From Amarolinea aalborgensis (GTDB lineage Bacteria; Chloroflexota; Anaerolineae; SSC4; Amarolineaceae): a DNA stretch of 64,000 nucleotides. This document shows positions 32,445-40,118 of this stretch, piece after piece (the first letter of the stretch is position 1; the number at the start of each line of letters is the position of its first letter). The notes beneath the pieces are model-generated. The model was not told the DNA's origin, made no database searches, and saw only the letters and a list, made by a program, of their open reading frames with translations. The stretch lies in NCBI RefSeq assembly GCF_900491745.1, contig NZ_UETR01000002.1:62001-126000 (forward strand). Reading direction: 5' to 3'. The translations under genes and the position numbers were made by a program.

Positions 32445-35351
32445 ATGCCTGCACCTGCCGCGATCGTTGATCTCGTCGCACGCTTTCGCTCCCATGCGGA
32501 CAGCTACAAGCGCGACGCGTATAACGAGACCTTGACCCGCATCGAGTTCATCAATCCGTTTTTCAAAGCCCTGGGCTGGGACGTGGAGAACGAGCGGGGC
32601 TACGCCGAGGCCTATAAGGACGTGGTGCATGAGGACGCGATCAAGGTGGGCGGCGGCACCAAAGCGCCAGACTACGGCTTTCGCATCGGCGGCGCGCGCA
32701 AGTTCTTCGTCGAAGCCAAAAAGCCGTCGGTGGACATCAAGAACGATGTGAATCCAGCCTACCAGCTGCGGCGTTACGCATGGAGCGCCAAGCTGCCGCT
32801 CAGCATCCTCACCGACTTCGAGGAGTTCGCGGTCTACGACTGCCGGGTCAAGCCGGACAAGAGCGACAAGCCGTCTGCTGCCCGCATCCTTTACCTGACT
32901 TTCGATCAGTATGTCGAACGATGGGACGAGATCGAGGCCATCTTCGCGCGCGACGCGATTCTGCGCGGCGCGTTCGACCAATACGCCGCGGCCACGGGCG
33001 GCAAGCGCGGCACGGCCGAGGTGGACGCAGCTTTCCTGGCGGAGATCGAGCGCTGGCGCGACCTGCTGGCGCACAACCTGGCGCTGCGCAACCCCGATCT
33101 CGGCCCGCGCGAGCTAAACTTCGCGCTGCAGCAGACGATTGACCGCCTCATCTTCCTGCGCATCTGCGAGGACCGCGGCATCGAACCGTACGGCACGCTG
33201 CTGGGGCTGGTCAACGGCAGCGAGGTCTACGCGCGGCTGCTGCTGCGCTTTCGCCACGCGGATGCGCGCTACAACTCTGGACTCTTTTATTTCGAGACCG
33301 AAAAGGGCCGCGGCGACGCAGCCGACCAGGTGACGCCGCGGCTGACGATTGACGACCGGGTCCTACGCGACATCCTCAAGAATCTTTACTACCCCGACAG
33401 TCCCTACGAGTTCTCTGTGCTGCCAGCCGACATCCTGGGCCAGGTCTACGAACAGTTCCTGGGCAAGGTGATCCGCCTGACGTCCGGCCACCGCGCGGTG
33501 GTCGAAGAAAAGCCGGCCGTGCGCAAAGCCGGCGGCGTCTTCTACACGCCCACCTTCATCGTGGACGCCATCGTCAAACAGACCGTGGGCCGCCTGCTGG
33601 AAGGCAAGAGCGTGCGTCAGGTGACGGGCGAACGCAAGGCGCCGCCCTTGCGCATCGCCGATATCGCGTGCGGCTCTGGCTCTTTCTTGCTGGGCGCGTA
33701 CCAGTTTCTGCTGGATTGGCACCTGGCTGCGTACCTGGCCGATGGGCCGCAGAAATGGGCCGCGGGCCGCGCGCCGCGTCTGTACCAGGCTGAGCGCGGC
33801 GACTGGCGTTTGACCATCGCGGAGCGCAAGCGCATCGTGCTCGATCACCTCTACGGCGTGGACATTGACCCGCAGGCCGTGGAAGTGACCAAGCTGTCGC
33901 TGCTGCTCAAGGTGCTGGAAGGCGAGGACGCGCAGAGCATCGGTCAGCAGCTGCGGCTTTTCCCCGAACGCGCCCTGCCCGACCTGGGGCGCAACATCAA
34001 GTGCGGCAACTCGCTCGTTGGCCCGGACTTCTACGCCGGCCAGCAGATGGCGCTGCTGAGCGACGACGAAGCCTTGCGCGTCAACGCCTTCGGCTGGCCG
34101 GCCGAGTTCCCGTCCATTTTTCCTGCCGCGCAGGGCGAGAGCCACAGCGACGGCGGCTTCGACGCCATCATCGGCAACCCGCCGTATGGAGCTTATTTGA
34201 GTATCGAAGAGAAGGCTTACGTTAAGGCTTCTTTCAAGTCCTACCAGTACAAATACGACAGTTACTTGTACTTTATTGAGAAGGCAACAGATCTTGTCAG
34301 ACCAGGAGGCTGGGTAAGCTTCATTACGCCTGAACTATGGCTTCGCTTGGAAGGTTGTGGTCGCCTGCGCCAAATCTTGGCACAGCGGGGGCACATCGCG
34401 ACAGTTCAGTTTTTTGGAGAAGGCGTGTTTCGCCAAGCTGTTGTCAATACCATCGTGTTTGTGTTTGGCAGGGCTGTTCAACATGGGCCTGTGGATGTTG
34501 AGTTTCGCGACAGATCGTGGCAGATTCCAGCAGAAAAGTGGTATGCTGATCCAACATATGGTTTTGAGTATCGCCTCGATGTCAAAAATGCGAGTCTGAT
34601 TGAGAAAATCCGGAAGCTTTCAAGGCCTCTCGCTGACTTTGGAACGATTGCCCAGGGAATTACTCCCTACGACCGGTATCGTGGACAGGCCCCTGACCTA
34701 ATCAAGAATCGAGCGTATCATTTCAACCACAAGCAGGACGACACTTGCGGAATGTGGTTGGCAGGGAAGGATGTGAGTCGCTACCGACTGACATGGAGTG
34801 GAGAATGGATAAGCTATGGTCCATGGCTCGCCGCACCGCGTGAGCCGCATTACTTCTCAAGCCCACGCTTGCTATTCCGAGAAATCCCGGGCCCCCGCAA
34901 GAGAATACAGGCAACCTTCTCCGAGGAACTCCTGTACTTTGGGCATAGTATCACGCCATTCCTTGCTTCTGACGGAGGGCCTTATTCTCCGAAGTATTTC
35001 TTGGGCATATGCAACTCGACTTTGGTCAGCTGGTACGGTGGGTTGGTCCTCCCTAATTTTGGCAAAAACATCTTTCCGAAACTAAATCCCCAGGACATCA
35101 AACAACTCCCCATCCGCACGATTGACGTCACCTCCTCGGCTGACGTGGCGCGGCACGACCGCATGGTCAGCCTGGTGGAGCGTATGTTGGAACTGCACAA
35201 GAAGCTGGCGGCTGAGCAGACGCCCCATGTCAAGACCGTGCTGCAGCGCCAGATCGAAGCCACGGATCGGCAGATTGATGCGCTGGTGTATGAGCTCTAC
35301 GGGTTGACGGCGGAGGAGATTGCGGTCGTGGAGGGAAGCGCAGCAGAGTGA
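32445..35351 (+). CDS. Type IIG restriction-modification enzyme (nuclease-methylase-specificity fusion)
   Basis: A 968-residue single-chain enzyme; ATG at 32445 with GGAAAGG upstream. The N-terminal nuclease shows PD-(D/E)xK residues in APDYGF and FVEAKKP (residues about 75-92). A helical connector leads to the adenine methylase: motif I IADIACGSGSFL (~404) and catalytic NPPY (~577). Residues ~600-890 form the target-recognition region. The C-terminal ~70 residues are a helical segment (RMLELHKKLAAEQT...LQRQIEATDRQIDALVYELYG) typical of Eco57I-like methylases. Cleavage and methylation are expected at one asymmetric site. The last ~195 bases of this gene recur four times downstream between toxin-antitoxin genes. 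Confidence 0.92.
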   Translation: MPAPAAIVDLVARFRSHADSYKRDAYNETLTRIEFINPFFKALGWDVENERGYAEAYKDVVHEDAIKVGGGTKAPDYGFRIGGARKFFVEAKKPSVDIKNDVNPAYQLRRYAWSAKLPLSILTDFEEFAVYDCRVKPDKSDKPSAARILYLTFDQYVERWDEIEAIFARDAILRGAFDQYAAATGGKRGTAEVDAAFLAEIERWRDLLAHNLALRNPDLGPRELNFALQQTIDRLIFLRICEDRGIEPYGTLLGLVNGSEVYARLLLRFRHADARYNSGLFYFETEKGRGDAADQVTPRLTIDDRVLRDILKNLYYPDSPYEFSVLPADILGQVYEQFLGKVIRLTSGHRAVVEEKPAVRKAGGVFYTPTFIVDAIVKQTVGRLLEGKSVRQVTGERKAPPLRIADIACGSGSFLLGAYQFLLDWHLAAYLADGPQKWAAGRAPRLYQAERGDWRLTIAERKRIVLDHLYGVDIDPQAVEVTKLSLLLKVLEGEDAQSIGQQLRLFPERALPDLGRNIKCGNSLVGPDFYAGQQMALLSDDEALRVNAFGWPAEFPSIFPAAQGESHSDGGFDAIIGNPPYGAYLSIEEKAYVKASFKSYQYKYDSYLYFIEKATDLVRPGGWVSFITPELWLRLEGCGRLRQILAQRGHIATVQFFGEGVFRQAVVNTIVFVFGRAVQHGPVDVEFRDRSWQIPAEKWYADPTYGFEYRLDVKNASLIEKIRKLSRPLADFGTIAQGITPYDRYRGQAPDLIKNRAYHFNHKQDDTCGMWLAGKDVSRYRLTWSGEWISYGPWLAAPREPHYFSSPRLLFREIPGPRKRIQATFSEELLYFGHSITPFLASDGGPYSPKYFLGICNSTLVSWYGGLVLPNFGKNIFPKLNPQDIKQLPIRTIDVTSSADVARHDRMVSLVERMLELHKKLAAEQTPHVKTVLQRQIEATDRQIDALVYELYGLTAEEIAVVEGSAAE
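35138..35333 (+). repeat. Direct repeat A (native 3' end of the RM gene)
   Basis: This is the source copy inside the RM gene, beginning GGCTGACGTGGCGCGGCACG and ending in GTCGTGGAG. Its four relatives are at 36070, 37164, 38054 and 42484. It lacks the ~30-base insertion (HGDFGRSQSA in translation) seen in copies B, C and E. Confidence 0.9.
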
Positions 35352-35450
35352 TACAATTCGCGGCGCTAGCGGGATTCCAAGGAAGATGATACAATCGCAT
35401 CAACAAGGCGCTGGAATAGCAAACACCGACTCCGTGAAGCGAGGAATGCC

Positions 35451-35735
35451 ATGAGAGTCAGAGAAGTCATCTGGTTGCCCGAGATTGAGGACAAGCTCTG
35501 GGAGAAGCATCACCTTACGGTAGCGGAGGCCGAGGAATTGCTCTTTGGCGAACTTCATATCCGGTTTGTGGAGAAAGGCCATCGTCCTGACGAGAATCTG
35601 TATGCCGCTTACGGACAAACGAAATCAGGGCGACACGTGATTGTGTTCTTCGTCTTAAAGCAGGGAAGGCAAGCGCTGGTGATAAGCGCTCGCGACATGG
35701 ATAGCAAGGAACGAAAAACCTATGGCAGAAGGTAA
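35451..35735 (+). CDS. BrnT-like (DUF497-type) toxin
   Basis: A 94-residue protein. WLPEIEDKLWEKHHLTVAEAEELL and the C-terminal LVISARDMDSKERKTYGRR match the BrnT/DUF497 pattern, in which an RNase of the RelE-like fold ends in an ISAR-x-M-x-x-x-E-R motif. The start ATG follows a GAGGAA stretch. The gene overlaps the next by 14 bases, as is usual for BrnT followed by its antitoxin. It is the first toxin module after the RM gene. Confidence 0.8.
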   Translation: MRVREVIWLPEIEDKLWEKHHLTVAEAEELLFGELHIRFVEKGHRPDENLYAAYGQTKSGRHVIVFFVLKQGRQALVISARDMDSKERKTYGRR

Positions 35736-36006
35736 TGTGAGCAGCATCTCCCAGTCGCACACGCTGGAAGAGATGGCGGAGTTTTGGGACACGCACAGCC
35801 TGGCGGATTTCGAAGACCAGACATACGAAGTTGAGATGACCTTCGCCCCATCGGCTCGTCGTTCGCTGGTTGGCATCGAGCCTGAGTTAATGCGGGATCT
35901 GCGTCGCATTGCCAGAAAACGCCATGTCAGCACGCAAACCCTTGTGAACGTGTGGCTGCGGCAGCGTGTTGACCAAGCGAGTGGGGAAACGATTTCGGCA
36001 AGCTAA
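35722..36006 (+). CDS. CopG/BrnA-like antitoxin
   Basis: A 94-residue protein. SHTLEEMAEFWDTHSLADFED near the N-terminus is the segment found in CopG-type antitoxins paired with BrnT-like toxins, and the C-terminal part (LMRDLRRIARKRHVSTQTLVNVWLRQRV) is a ribbon-helix-helix-type DNA-binding region. It overlaps the toxin gene by 14 bases, so the two are translated together. It probably neutralises the toxin and represses the pair. Confidence 0.82.
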   Translation: MAEGNVSSISQSHTLEEMAEFWDTHSLADFEDQTYEVEMTFAPSARRSLVGIEPELMRDLRRIARKRHVSTQTLVNVWLRQRVDQASGETISAS

Positions 36007-36069
36007 AAGCGCGGTACTCAAGCTGGCTCTCTCGCGCTGTCGTGTTCTTGGGGGATGAAATAAACACCC

Positions 36070-36311
36070 GGCTGACGTGGCGCGGCACGACCGCATCGTC
36101 AGCCGGGTTGGAGCGCATGTTGGAACTGCACAAGAAGCTGGCGGCTGAGCAGACGCATGGCGACTTTGGCCGCAGCCAAAGCGCCGAGCATGTCAAGACC
36201 GTGCTCCAGCGCCAAATCGAAGCGACGGACCGGCAGATTGATGCGCTGGTGTATGAGCTCTACGGGTTGACAGAGGAGGAGATCAACGTGGTGGAGCGTG
36301 CAGGACAGTAG
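36070..36311 (+). repeat. Direct repeat B of the RM gene 3' end
   Basis: The repeat shares GGCTGACGTGGCGCGGCACG with copy A and carries the extra ~30 bases between the AEQT and VKTVLQRQ codons. One added T near 36108 shifts the frame, but the helical tail (LELHKKLAAEQT... to EEEINVVERAGQ) stays open to TAG at 36311. It starts 64 bases after the CopG-like gene. Confidence 0.88.
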
Positions 36312-36512
36312 CATCTATGACCTTGCCAGGCCGTGGGATTTGCGGTAAAGTAAGCATGATGGATAGCGTGATTGTGCCGTAGTTGGGCGTAGACCGAGGC
36401 GAAAATGGCATTGGTGATAGCAGCCATTATTGAGGTCCCGATGAGCGCATAGCCCAAGTATTTCCCGGATACCGCCTTTATTTGCAGACAAGGAGAAAAC
36501 GGACGTGAGATC
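36312..36512. repeat. Conserved tail behind repeat B, copy 1
   Basis: These 201 bases are non-coding on the plus strand and are almost identically present behind repeat D (38249-38383, 39914-39967 and 41821-41832, interrupted by two insertion sequences). A start-less minus frame crosses it. It ends at the vapB start. Confidence 0.85.
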
Positions 36513-36740
36513 ATGAACATCGAGGAGACTCTAATGCAACGAATGCGCACCTTGCCTGTTGCTCGACAGGTCGAGGTCCTTGACTTCGCGGACTTCCTCA
36601 GTCGAAAGTCAACTGCCAGCAGGACCCGACGCAATCCCATTGGCTTGTTCGCCGGCCTTGGCGTTGACATCAGCACCCAGGACATCGAAGACGCACGGTT
36701 GGAATTGTGGAAGCATTTCCCTCGAGACATTGAATTATGA
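36513..36740 (+). CDS. VapB-type antitoxin (DUF2281-like), copy 1
   Basis: A 75-residue protein whose N-terminal MRTLPVARQVEVLDFADFLSRK is the DUF2281 signature of antitoxins paired with PIN toxins. The C-terminal part (ISTQDIEDARLELWKHFPRDIE) would wrap the toxin. The ATG overlaps the toxin gene by 4 bases (ATGA). It differs from copy 2 at 41833 by one residue (A/T in IEDARLE). Confidence 0.85.
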   Translation: MNIEETLMQRMRTLPVARQVEVLDFADFLSRKSTASRTRRNPIGLFAGLGVDISTQDIEDARLELWKHFPRDIEL

Positions 36741-37138
36741 GCGCTGTGGTTGCTGACACCCACGCAGTTGTCTGGCTTCTGTTCAGCCCGCAAAGGCTGT
36801 CACCAGATGCTCTGGCTGCGCTGCGCGGCGCGATCGACGCGGGCGAATCCATCTATGTGGCCTCGATCTCGCTGGTAGAAGTCGCCTATCTGGCAGAGAA
36901 GGGTCGGCTATCACGTGAGGTTTTTGAGCGCCTCGTGGGCGAGTTACTTCGACCGGACAGCGGGTTGATGGTAGTGCCACTGGATCTATCTATCGCTCTG
37001 GCGCTCGAGAACATTCCGCGCAGCGATGTCCCAGAAATGCCCGATCGGGTGATTGCAGCAACGGCATTCTACTTGGGATTGCCGCTGGTAACGCGCGACT
37101 TGCGAATCCGAGCCGCCGCGGTCGCGACCATTTGGTAG
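36737..37138 (+). CDS. VapC-type PIN-domain RNase toxin, copy 1
   Basis: A 133-residue PIN-domain protein. The acidic active-site residues are in ADTHAVVWL (Asp7), SLVEVAYL, PDRVIAAT and TRDLRIR. The domain length and order match VapC ribonucleases. The gene overlaps its antitoxin by 4 bases and is followed after 25 bases by repeat C. Copy 2 at 42057 differs by few bases. Toxicity is inferred from the family. Confidence 0.9.
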   Translation: MSAVVADTHAVVWLLFSPQRLSPDALAALRGAIDAGESIYVASISLVEVAYLAEKGRLSREVFERLVGELLRPDSGLMVVPLDLSIALALENIPRSDVPEMPDRVIAATAFYLGLPLVTRDLRIRAAAVATIW

Positions 37139-37163
37139 CAATTTCATTCCCAAAATCAGCTGC

Positions 37164-37380
37164 CACGACCGCATGGTCAGCCTGGTTGGAGCGCATGTTG
37201 GAACTGCACAAGAAGCTGGCGGCTGAGCAGACGCATGGCGACTTTGGCCGCAGCCAAAGCGCCGAGCATGTCAAGACGGTGCTGCAGCGCCAAATCGAAG
37301 CCATGGATCGGCAGATTGACCAGTTGGTGTATGAGCTCTACGGGCTGACAGAGGAGGAGATCAACGTGGTGGAGCGGAGT
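37164..37380 (+). repeat. Direct repeat C of the RM gene 3' end
   Basis: It begins CCACGACCGCATGGTCAGCC and carries the ~30-base insertion, ending at GTGGAGCGGAG just before the stop. It lacks the upstream GGCTGACGTGG block found in A and B. The end touches the TumE-like gene on the other strand. Confidence 0.87.
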
Positions 37381-37775
37381 TAGGAGGAATGTCTCTGTAA
37401 CCAAGCCGCGATTTCAGTGAGCACCTGGCCCAGGCTGGGCTGGTCAGATGGAGCCACGCGGTCTTGCGCGCCGATATGTTTATGATGAGGATAGGTGATG
37501 ATTTTCGGGTGATGCGGCGCGTTGTCATAACGAAACACGCGTTGTCCTCCGCGCAGGTATGTATAGGCATAGCTGATGCGCACCGGATAACCCAGTTCGG
37601 TGCTGACCACCTCATAGAGATCAAGAAAAGAGCCATCCCAAAAGAAAACGCGGGTGCGGATGAGACCATTGAAGTCGTCCGAGGCCAAGCACGTGAACGG
37701 CTCTTGTAGGTGACTTACTAGTGGATCCTGGCGCAGACCCCGTTCGAGTGATGCAAAATAGTCGTCAATCCTCAT
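37380..37775 (-). CDS. TumE-like (DUF6516) toxin
   Basis: A 131-residue protein starting at the ATG at 37775, which overlaps the stop of the upstream antitoxin gene (ATGA). The conserved features FFWDGSFLDLYEV, an ISYAYTYLRGG strand, VFRYDNAPHHP and PHHKHIG match the DUF6516/TumE family of toxins. The pair is on the opposite strand to the other toxin-antitoxin modules and lies between repeats C and D. The family assignment is from recognised motifs; biochemical activity is not known to me for this protein. Confidence 0.75.
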   Translation of the reverse strand: MRIDDYFASLERGLRQDPLVSHLQEPFTCLASDDFNGLIRTRVFFWDGSFLDLYEVVSTELGYPVRISYAYTYLRGGQRVFRYDNAPHHPKIITYPHHKHIGAQDRVAPSDQPSLGQVLTEIAAWLQRHSS

Positions 37776-37990
37776 GCTGCGATCAACTCGCTCTGCATAA
37801 ACTGGCGAACGGGCAATGAGGTCAGATATAGATGGTACAAACCGGCCCACATCATGAAATCATCGTCATCACCCAATTCACCGCTGTGATAGCGCCGAAA
37901 AAACTCTAGGGTCGAGTATCCATAACGTTGCTCGTAGGCGCGTAAGTGCTCGTTTAGCTCATCGAATGTCACGCGTTGCACCGTCACCAT
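37772..37990 (-). CDS. Putative antitoxin of the TumE-like module
   Basis: A 72-residue acidic protein (MVTVQRVTFDELNEHLRAYEQRYG...) starting at the ATG at 37990 with GGGGAG 9 bases upstream. An EFFRRYHSGELGDDDDFMMWAGLYHLY segment resembles short proteins found upstream of DUF6516 genes. It is translated in coupling with the toxin by an ATGA overlap. It is not a recognisable helix-turn-helix protein, unlike the usual TumA antitoxin. Its position and size point to an antitoxin. Confidence 0.65.
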   Translation of the reverse strand: MVTVQRVTFDELNEHLRAYEQRYGYSTLEFFRRYHSGELGDDDDFMMWAGLYHLYLTSLPVRQFMQSELIAA

Positions 37991-38024
37991 AGTTATTTGC
38001 TCCCCAGACCATGATTGCTTCGGA

Positions 38025-38053
38025 ATTATACCCGCCCTGGGCGATTCTGACAA
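38025..38053 (-). promoter_or_regulatory. Promoter of the TumE-like module
   Basis: On the minus strand TTGTCA (38053-38048), a 17-base spacer and TATAAT (38030-38025), 35 bases before the antitoxin start. The -35 lies at the left edge of repeat D. Confidence 0.75.
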
Positions 38054-38248
38054 CACGACCGCATGGTCAGCCTGGTGGAGCGCATGTTGGACCTGCACAA
38101 GAAGCTGGCGGCCGCGCAGACGCCTCATGTCAGGACCGTGCTGCAGCGTCAGATCGAAGCCACGGATCGGCAGATTGATGCGCTGGTGTATGAGCTCTAC
38201 GGGTTGACAGAGGAGGAGATCAACGTGGTGGAGCGTGCAGGACAGTAG
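38054..38248 (+). repeat. Direct repeat D of the RM gene 3' end
   Basis: Starts ACACGACCGCATGGTCAGCC and lacks the ~30-base insertion, like copy A (AAQTPHVRTVLQRQ in translation). It has no frame-shifting extra T and is open to TAG 38248. It is followed by the same tail as repeat B, here broken by two insertion sequences. Confidence 0.87.
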
Positions 38249-38383
38249 CATCTATGACCTTGCCAGGCCGTGGGATTTGCGGTAAAGTAAGCATGATGGA
38301 TAGCGTGATTGTGCCGTAGTTGGGCGTAGACCGAGGCGAAAATGGCATTGGTGATAGCAGCCATTATTGAGGTCCCGATGAGC

Positions 38384-39906
38384 TTGACTTTAGAGCCGCG
38401 ATGCGTCAAGTGCTGATGCGGATGTTGCGGTTTGACCTTGCTGAACTTTAACAAGTAAGAAACTGCTGGTATAAGGGTGGTATGAATACAACATCCGTTC
38501 TCCAACAGTTTCGTCAGTCAGTATACCAGATTCTGCCCAAACGGGCAGATGCGATGGTGGATTTGGTGGACGCTCTGACCGTTGCCGGGCACGTAGACTC
38601 GCCGGTAGCGTTGAGCGAGGAGGCACCTTATCGGCGGAAGTTCAGTTCGATTTACGATACGCTCGGCGAGGGGCGTATCGAAGCCGAACAAGTGCATCCC
38701 ATTCTGGAAAGACAGCAACCAGCCGATTGCGAGCAAATAGCTGGGTATGAGGTGTATGCGCTGGATTGCACGCCGGACGAGCGTCCTGAAGCAGAAACGC
38801 TTGCCGAACGAGGCTTACTGAAAGCGCAGAAGAACGCACCGGTGCGGGTGGGGCAGAAGTTTTCCTGGCTGGTACGTCTGGTCAAACAGAGGACTTCCTG
38901 GATTGCACCGTGGGATGTGCGCCGGGTAAAGGTGGACAGCAACGACAACCAAACCGCTGTGGCACAGATCAAGGCGCTTGACGGACAAAGCAAACGGCCA
39001 AAAGTTGTCGTCGCCGACAGCCTCTACGCCAATCAGGTCTTCTTGGCTGTGTTCTTGGTGCTTCAAACCGTGGTTGCGTTGGTGAGGTTGCGTCAGAATG
39101 TCATCTTGTACGAGCAGCCCAAGCCAAGGCTGGCCGGGAAGCGGGGAGCACCCCAGAAACATGGCGCTGCATTCAGGATGGGCAAGTCTTTACGTAAGCC
39201 AGACCGCAGCGAGACATTTTCTCTGGGCTCGCAGCAGATTCGTTTGGACGCGTGGCATAAGCTTCACCTTATCAAGCTGCCTACGTTGATTGGCCTGGTA
39301 TTGCGGGTCGAATTTCTCAAACCGGATGGCTCGTTGCGCTACAAACGCCCGATGTGGCTGTTTTGGATAGGGCCAGAGACCGTGGCTTTGCAGGACGTGT
39401 GCCGGATGTATCTTTGGCGCTTTGCCATTGAGCACGCCTTTCGGTTCATGAAACAACACCTGGGACTGAACGCCCATCGCCTGACCGATAACGACGCAAT
39501 CCAACGCTGGATGTGGCTATGTGCTCTGGCTTACTGGCAACTCCTGCTGATGGGCCGTCAAGTCGAAGACCTGTGCTCGGCTTGGTATCCTCGCAAGAGC
39601 CAAGACCAGCAGGTCTGGATGACCCCAGGACAGGTGCAACGGGGCGCCGGACGATTTTTGGCGAAGTTGGGCACACCGGCCTGTGCACCCAGACCCGCAG
39701 GAAAAGGCCTTGGACGTATCAAAGGGTATCGTCCAGCCCTCAAAAAACGCCATGAAGTGGTTCGCAAGGGTCAAACAACCCAAAAAAGGCTTTAGTAACC
39801 GCTTACTCAAGCCTTTGAGCAGATACTGGACTAACTGAATAGCTTGTTAAGGTGCGTTTCACTGCGAAACGCTGGTTTCGCTTTGGCTCGTGAACTCTAA
39901 ACTCAA
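38384..39906 (+). mobile_element. Insertion sequence (1523 bp) with 7-bp target duplication
   Basis: The ends TTGACTTTAGAG and, reversed, TTGAGTTTAGAG match. The flanks repeat GATGAGC (38377-38383 and 39907-39913), and removing the element restores the sequence found intact at 36444-36460. One transposase gene is inside. The IS family is not certain. Confidence 0.88.
38482..39795 (+). CDS. DDE transposase of the 1.5-kb insertion sequence
   Basis: A 437-residue DDE transposase. Features include YALDCTPDERPE, VVADSLYANQVFL and a C-terminal WRFAIEHAFRFMKQHLGLNAHRL block with a conserved E (YREK-like), followed by an RxxGKGLGRIKGYRP basic tail. It resembles IS4/IS701-type enzymes, but I cannot place it in a subfamily with confidence; the 7-bp target duplication is unusual for them. 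It appears intact and preceded by a ribosome-site-like AAGGGTGG. Confidence 0.85.
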   Translation: MNTTSVLQQFRQSVYQILPKRADAMVDLVDALTVAGHVDSPVALSEEAPYRRKFSSIYDTLGEGRIEAEQVHPILERQQPADCEQIAGYEVYALDCTPDERPEAETLAERGLLKAQKNAPVRVGQKFSWLVRLVKQRTSWIAPWDVRRVKVDSNDNQTAVAQIKALDGQSKRPKVVVADSLYANQVFLAVFLVLQTVVALVRLRQNVILYEQPKPRLAGKRGAPQKHGAAFRMGKSLRKPDRSETFSLGSQQIRLDAWHKLHLIKLPTLIGLVLRVEFLKPDGSLRYKRPMWLFWIGPETVALQDVCRMYLWRFAIEHAFRFMKQHLGLNAHRLTDNDAIQRWMWLCALAYWQLLLMGRQVEDLCSAWYPRKSQDQQVWMTPGQVQRGAGRFLAKLGTPACAPRPAGKGLGRIKGYRPALKKRHEVVRKGQTTQKRL

Positions 39907-40118
39907 GATGAGCGCATAGCCCAAGTATTTCCCGGATACCGCCTTTATTTGCAGACAAGGAGAAAACGTATCTTCTCAATAAACCGGGGGGAGTGAACTG
40001 AGCCCGGTGTCAAGGACAATGATCATAGACAAGCGGCTGTCAGTCGTGCTATACTGCGAGTCGTTGTGCTGGGTGCCGTGAAGCTGAATAGTCTGACCCG
40101 TGCAGGTGGTGAGGGATT
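39796..40118. other. Spacer between two transposase genes: IS ends and tail fragment
   Basis: No gene is present. It contains the right end of the first element (to 39906), the target duplication, 54 bases of the repeat-D tail (39914-39967), and the left end and leader of the IS66-like element (from 39968). Confidence 0.85.

Noticed and set aside
35352..35400. Promoters from two TACAAT boxes before the BrnT-like gene
   Set aside because: Neither has a recognisable -35 box at 16-18 bases.
36260..36793. 177-residue minus-strand frame crossing the repeat tail and vapB
   Set aside because: It overlaps vapB antisense, depends on the repeat sequence and has no ribosome site or recognisable motif.
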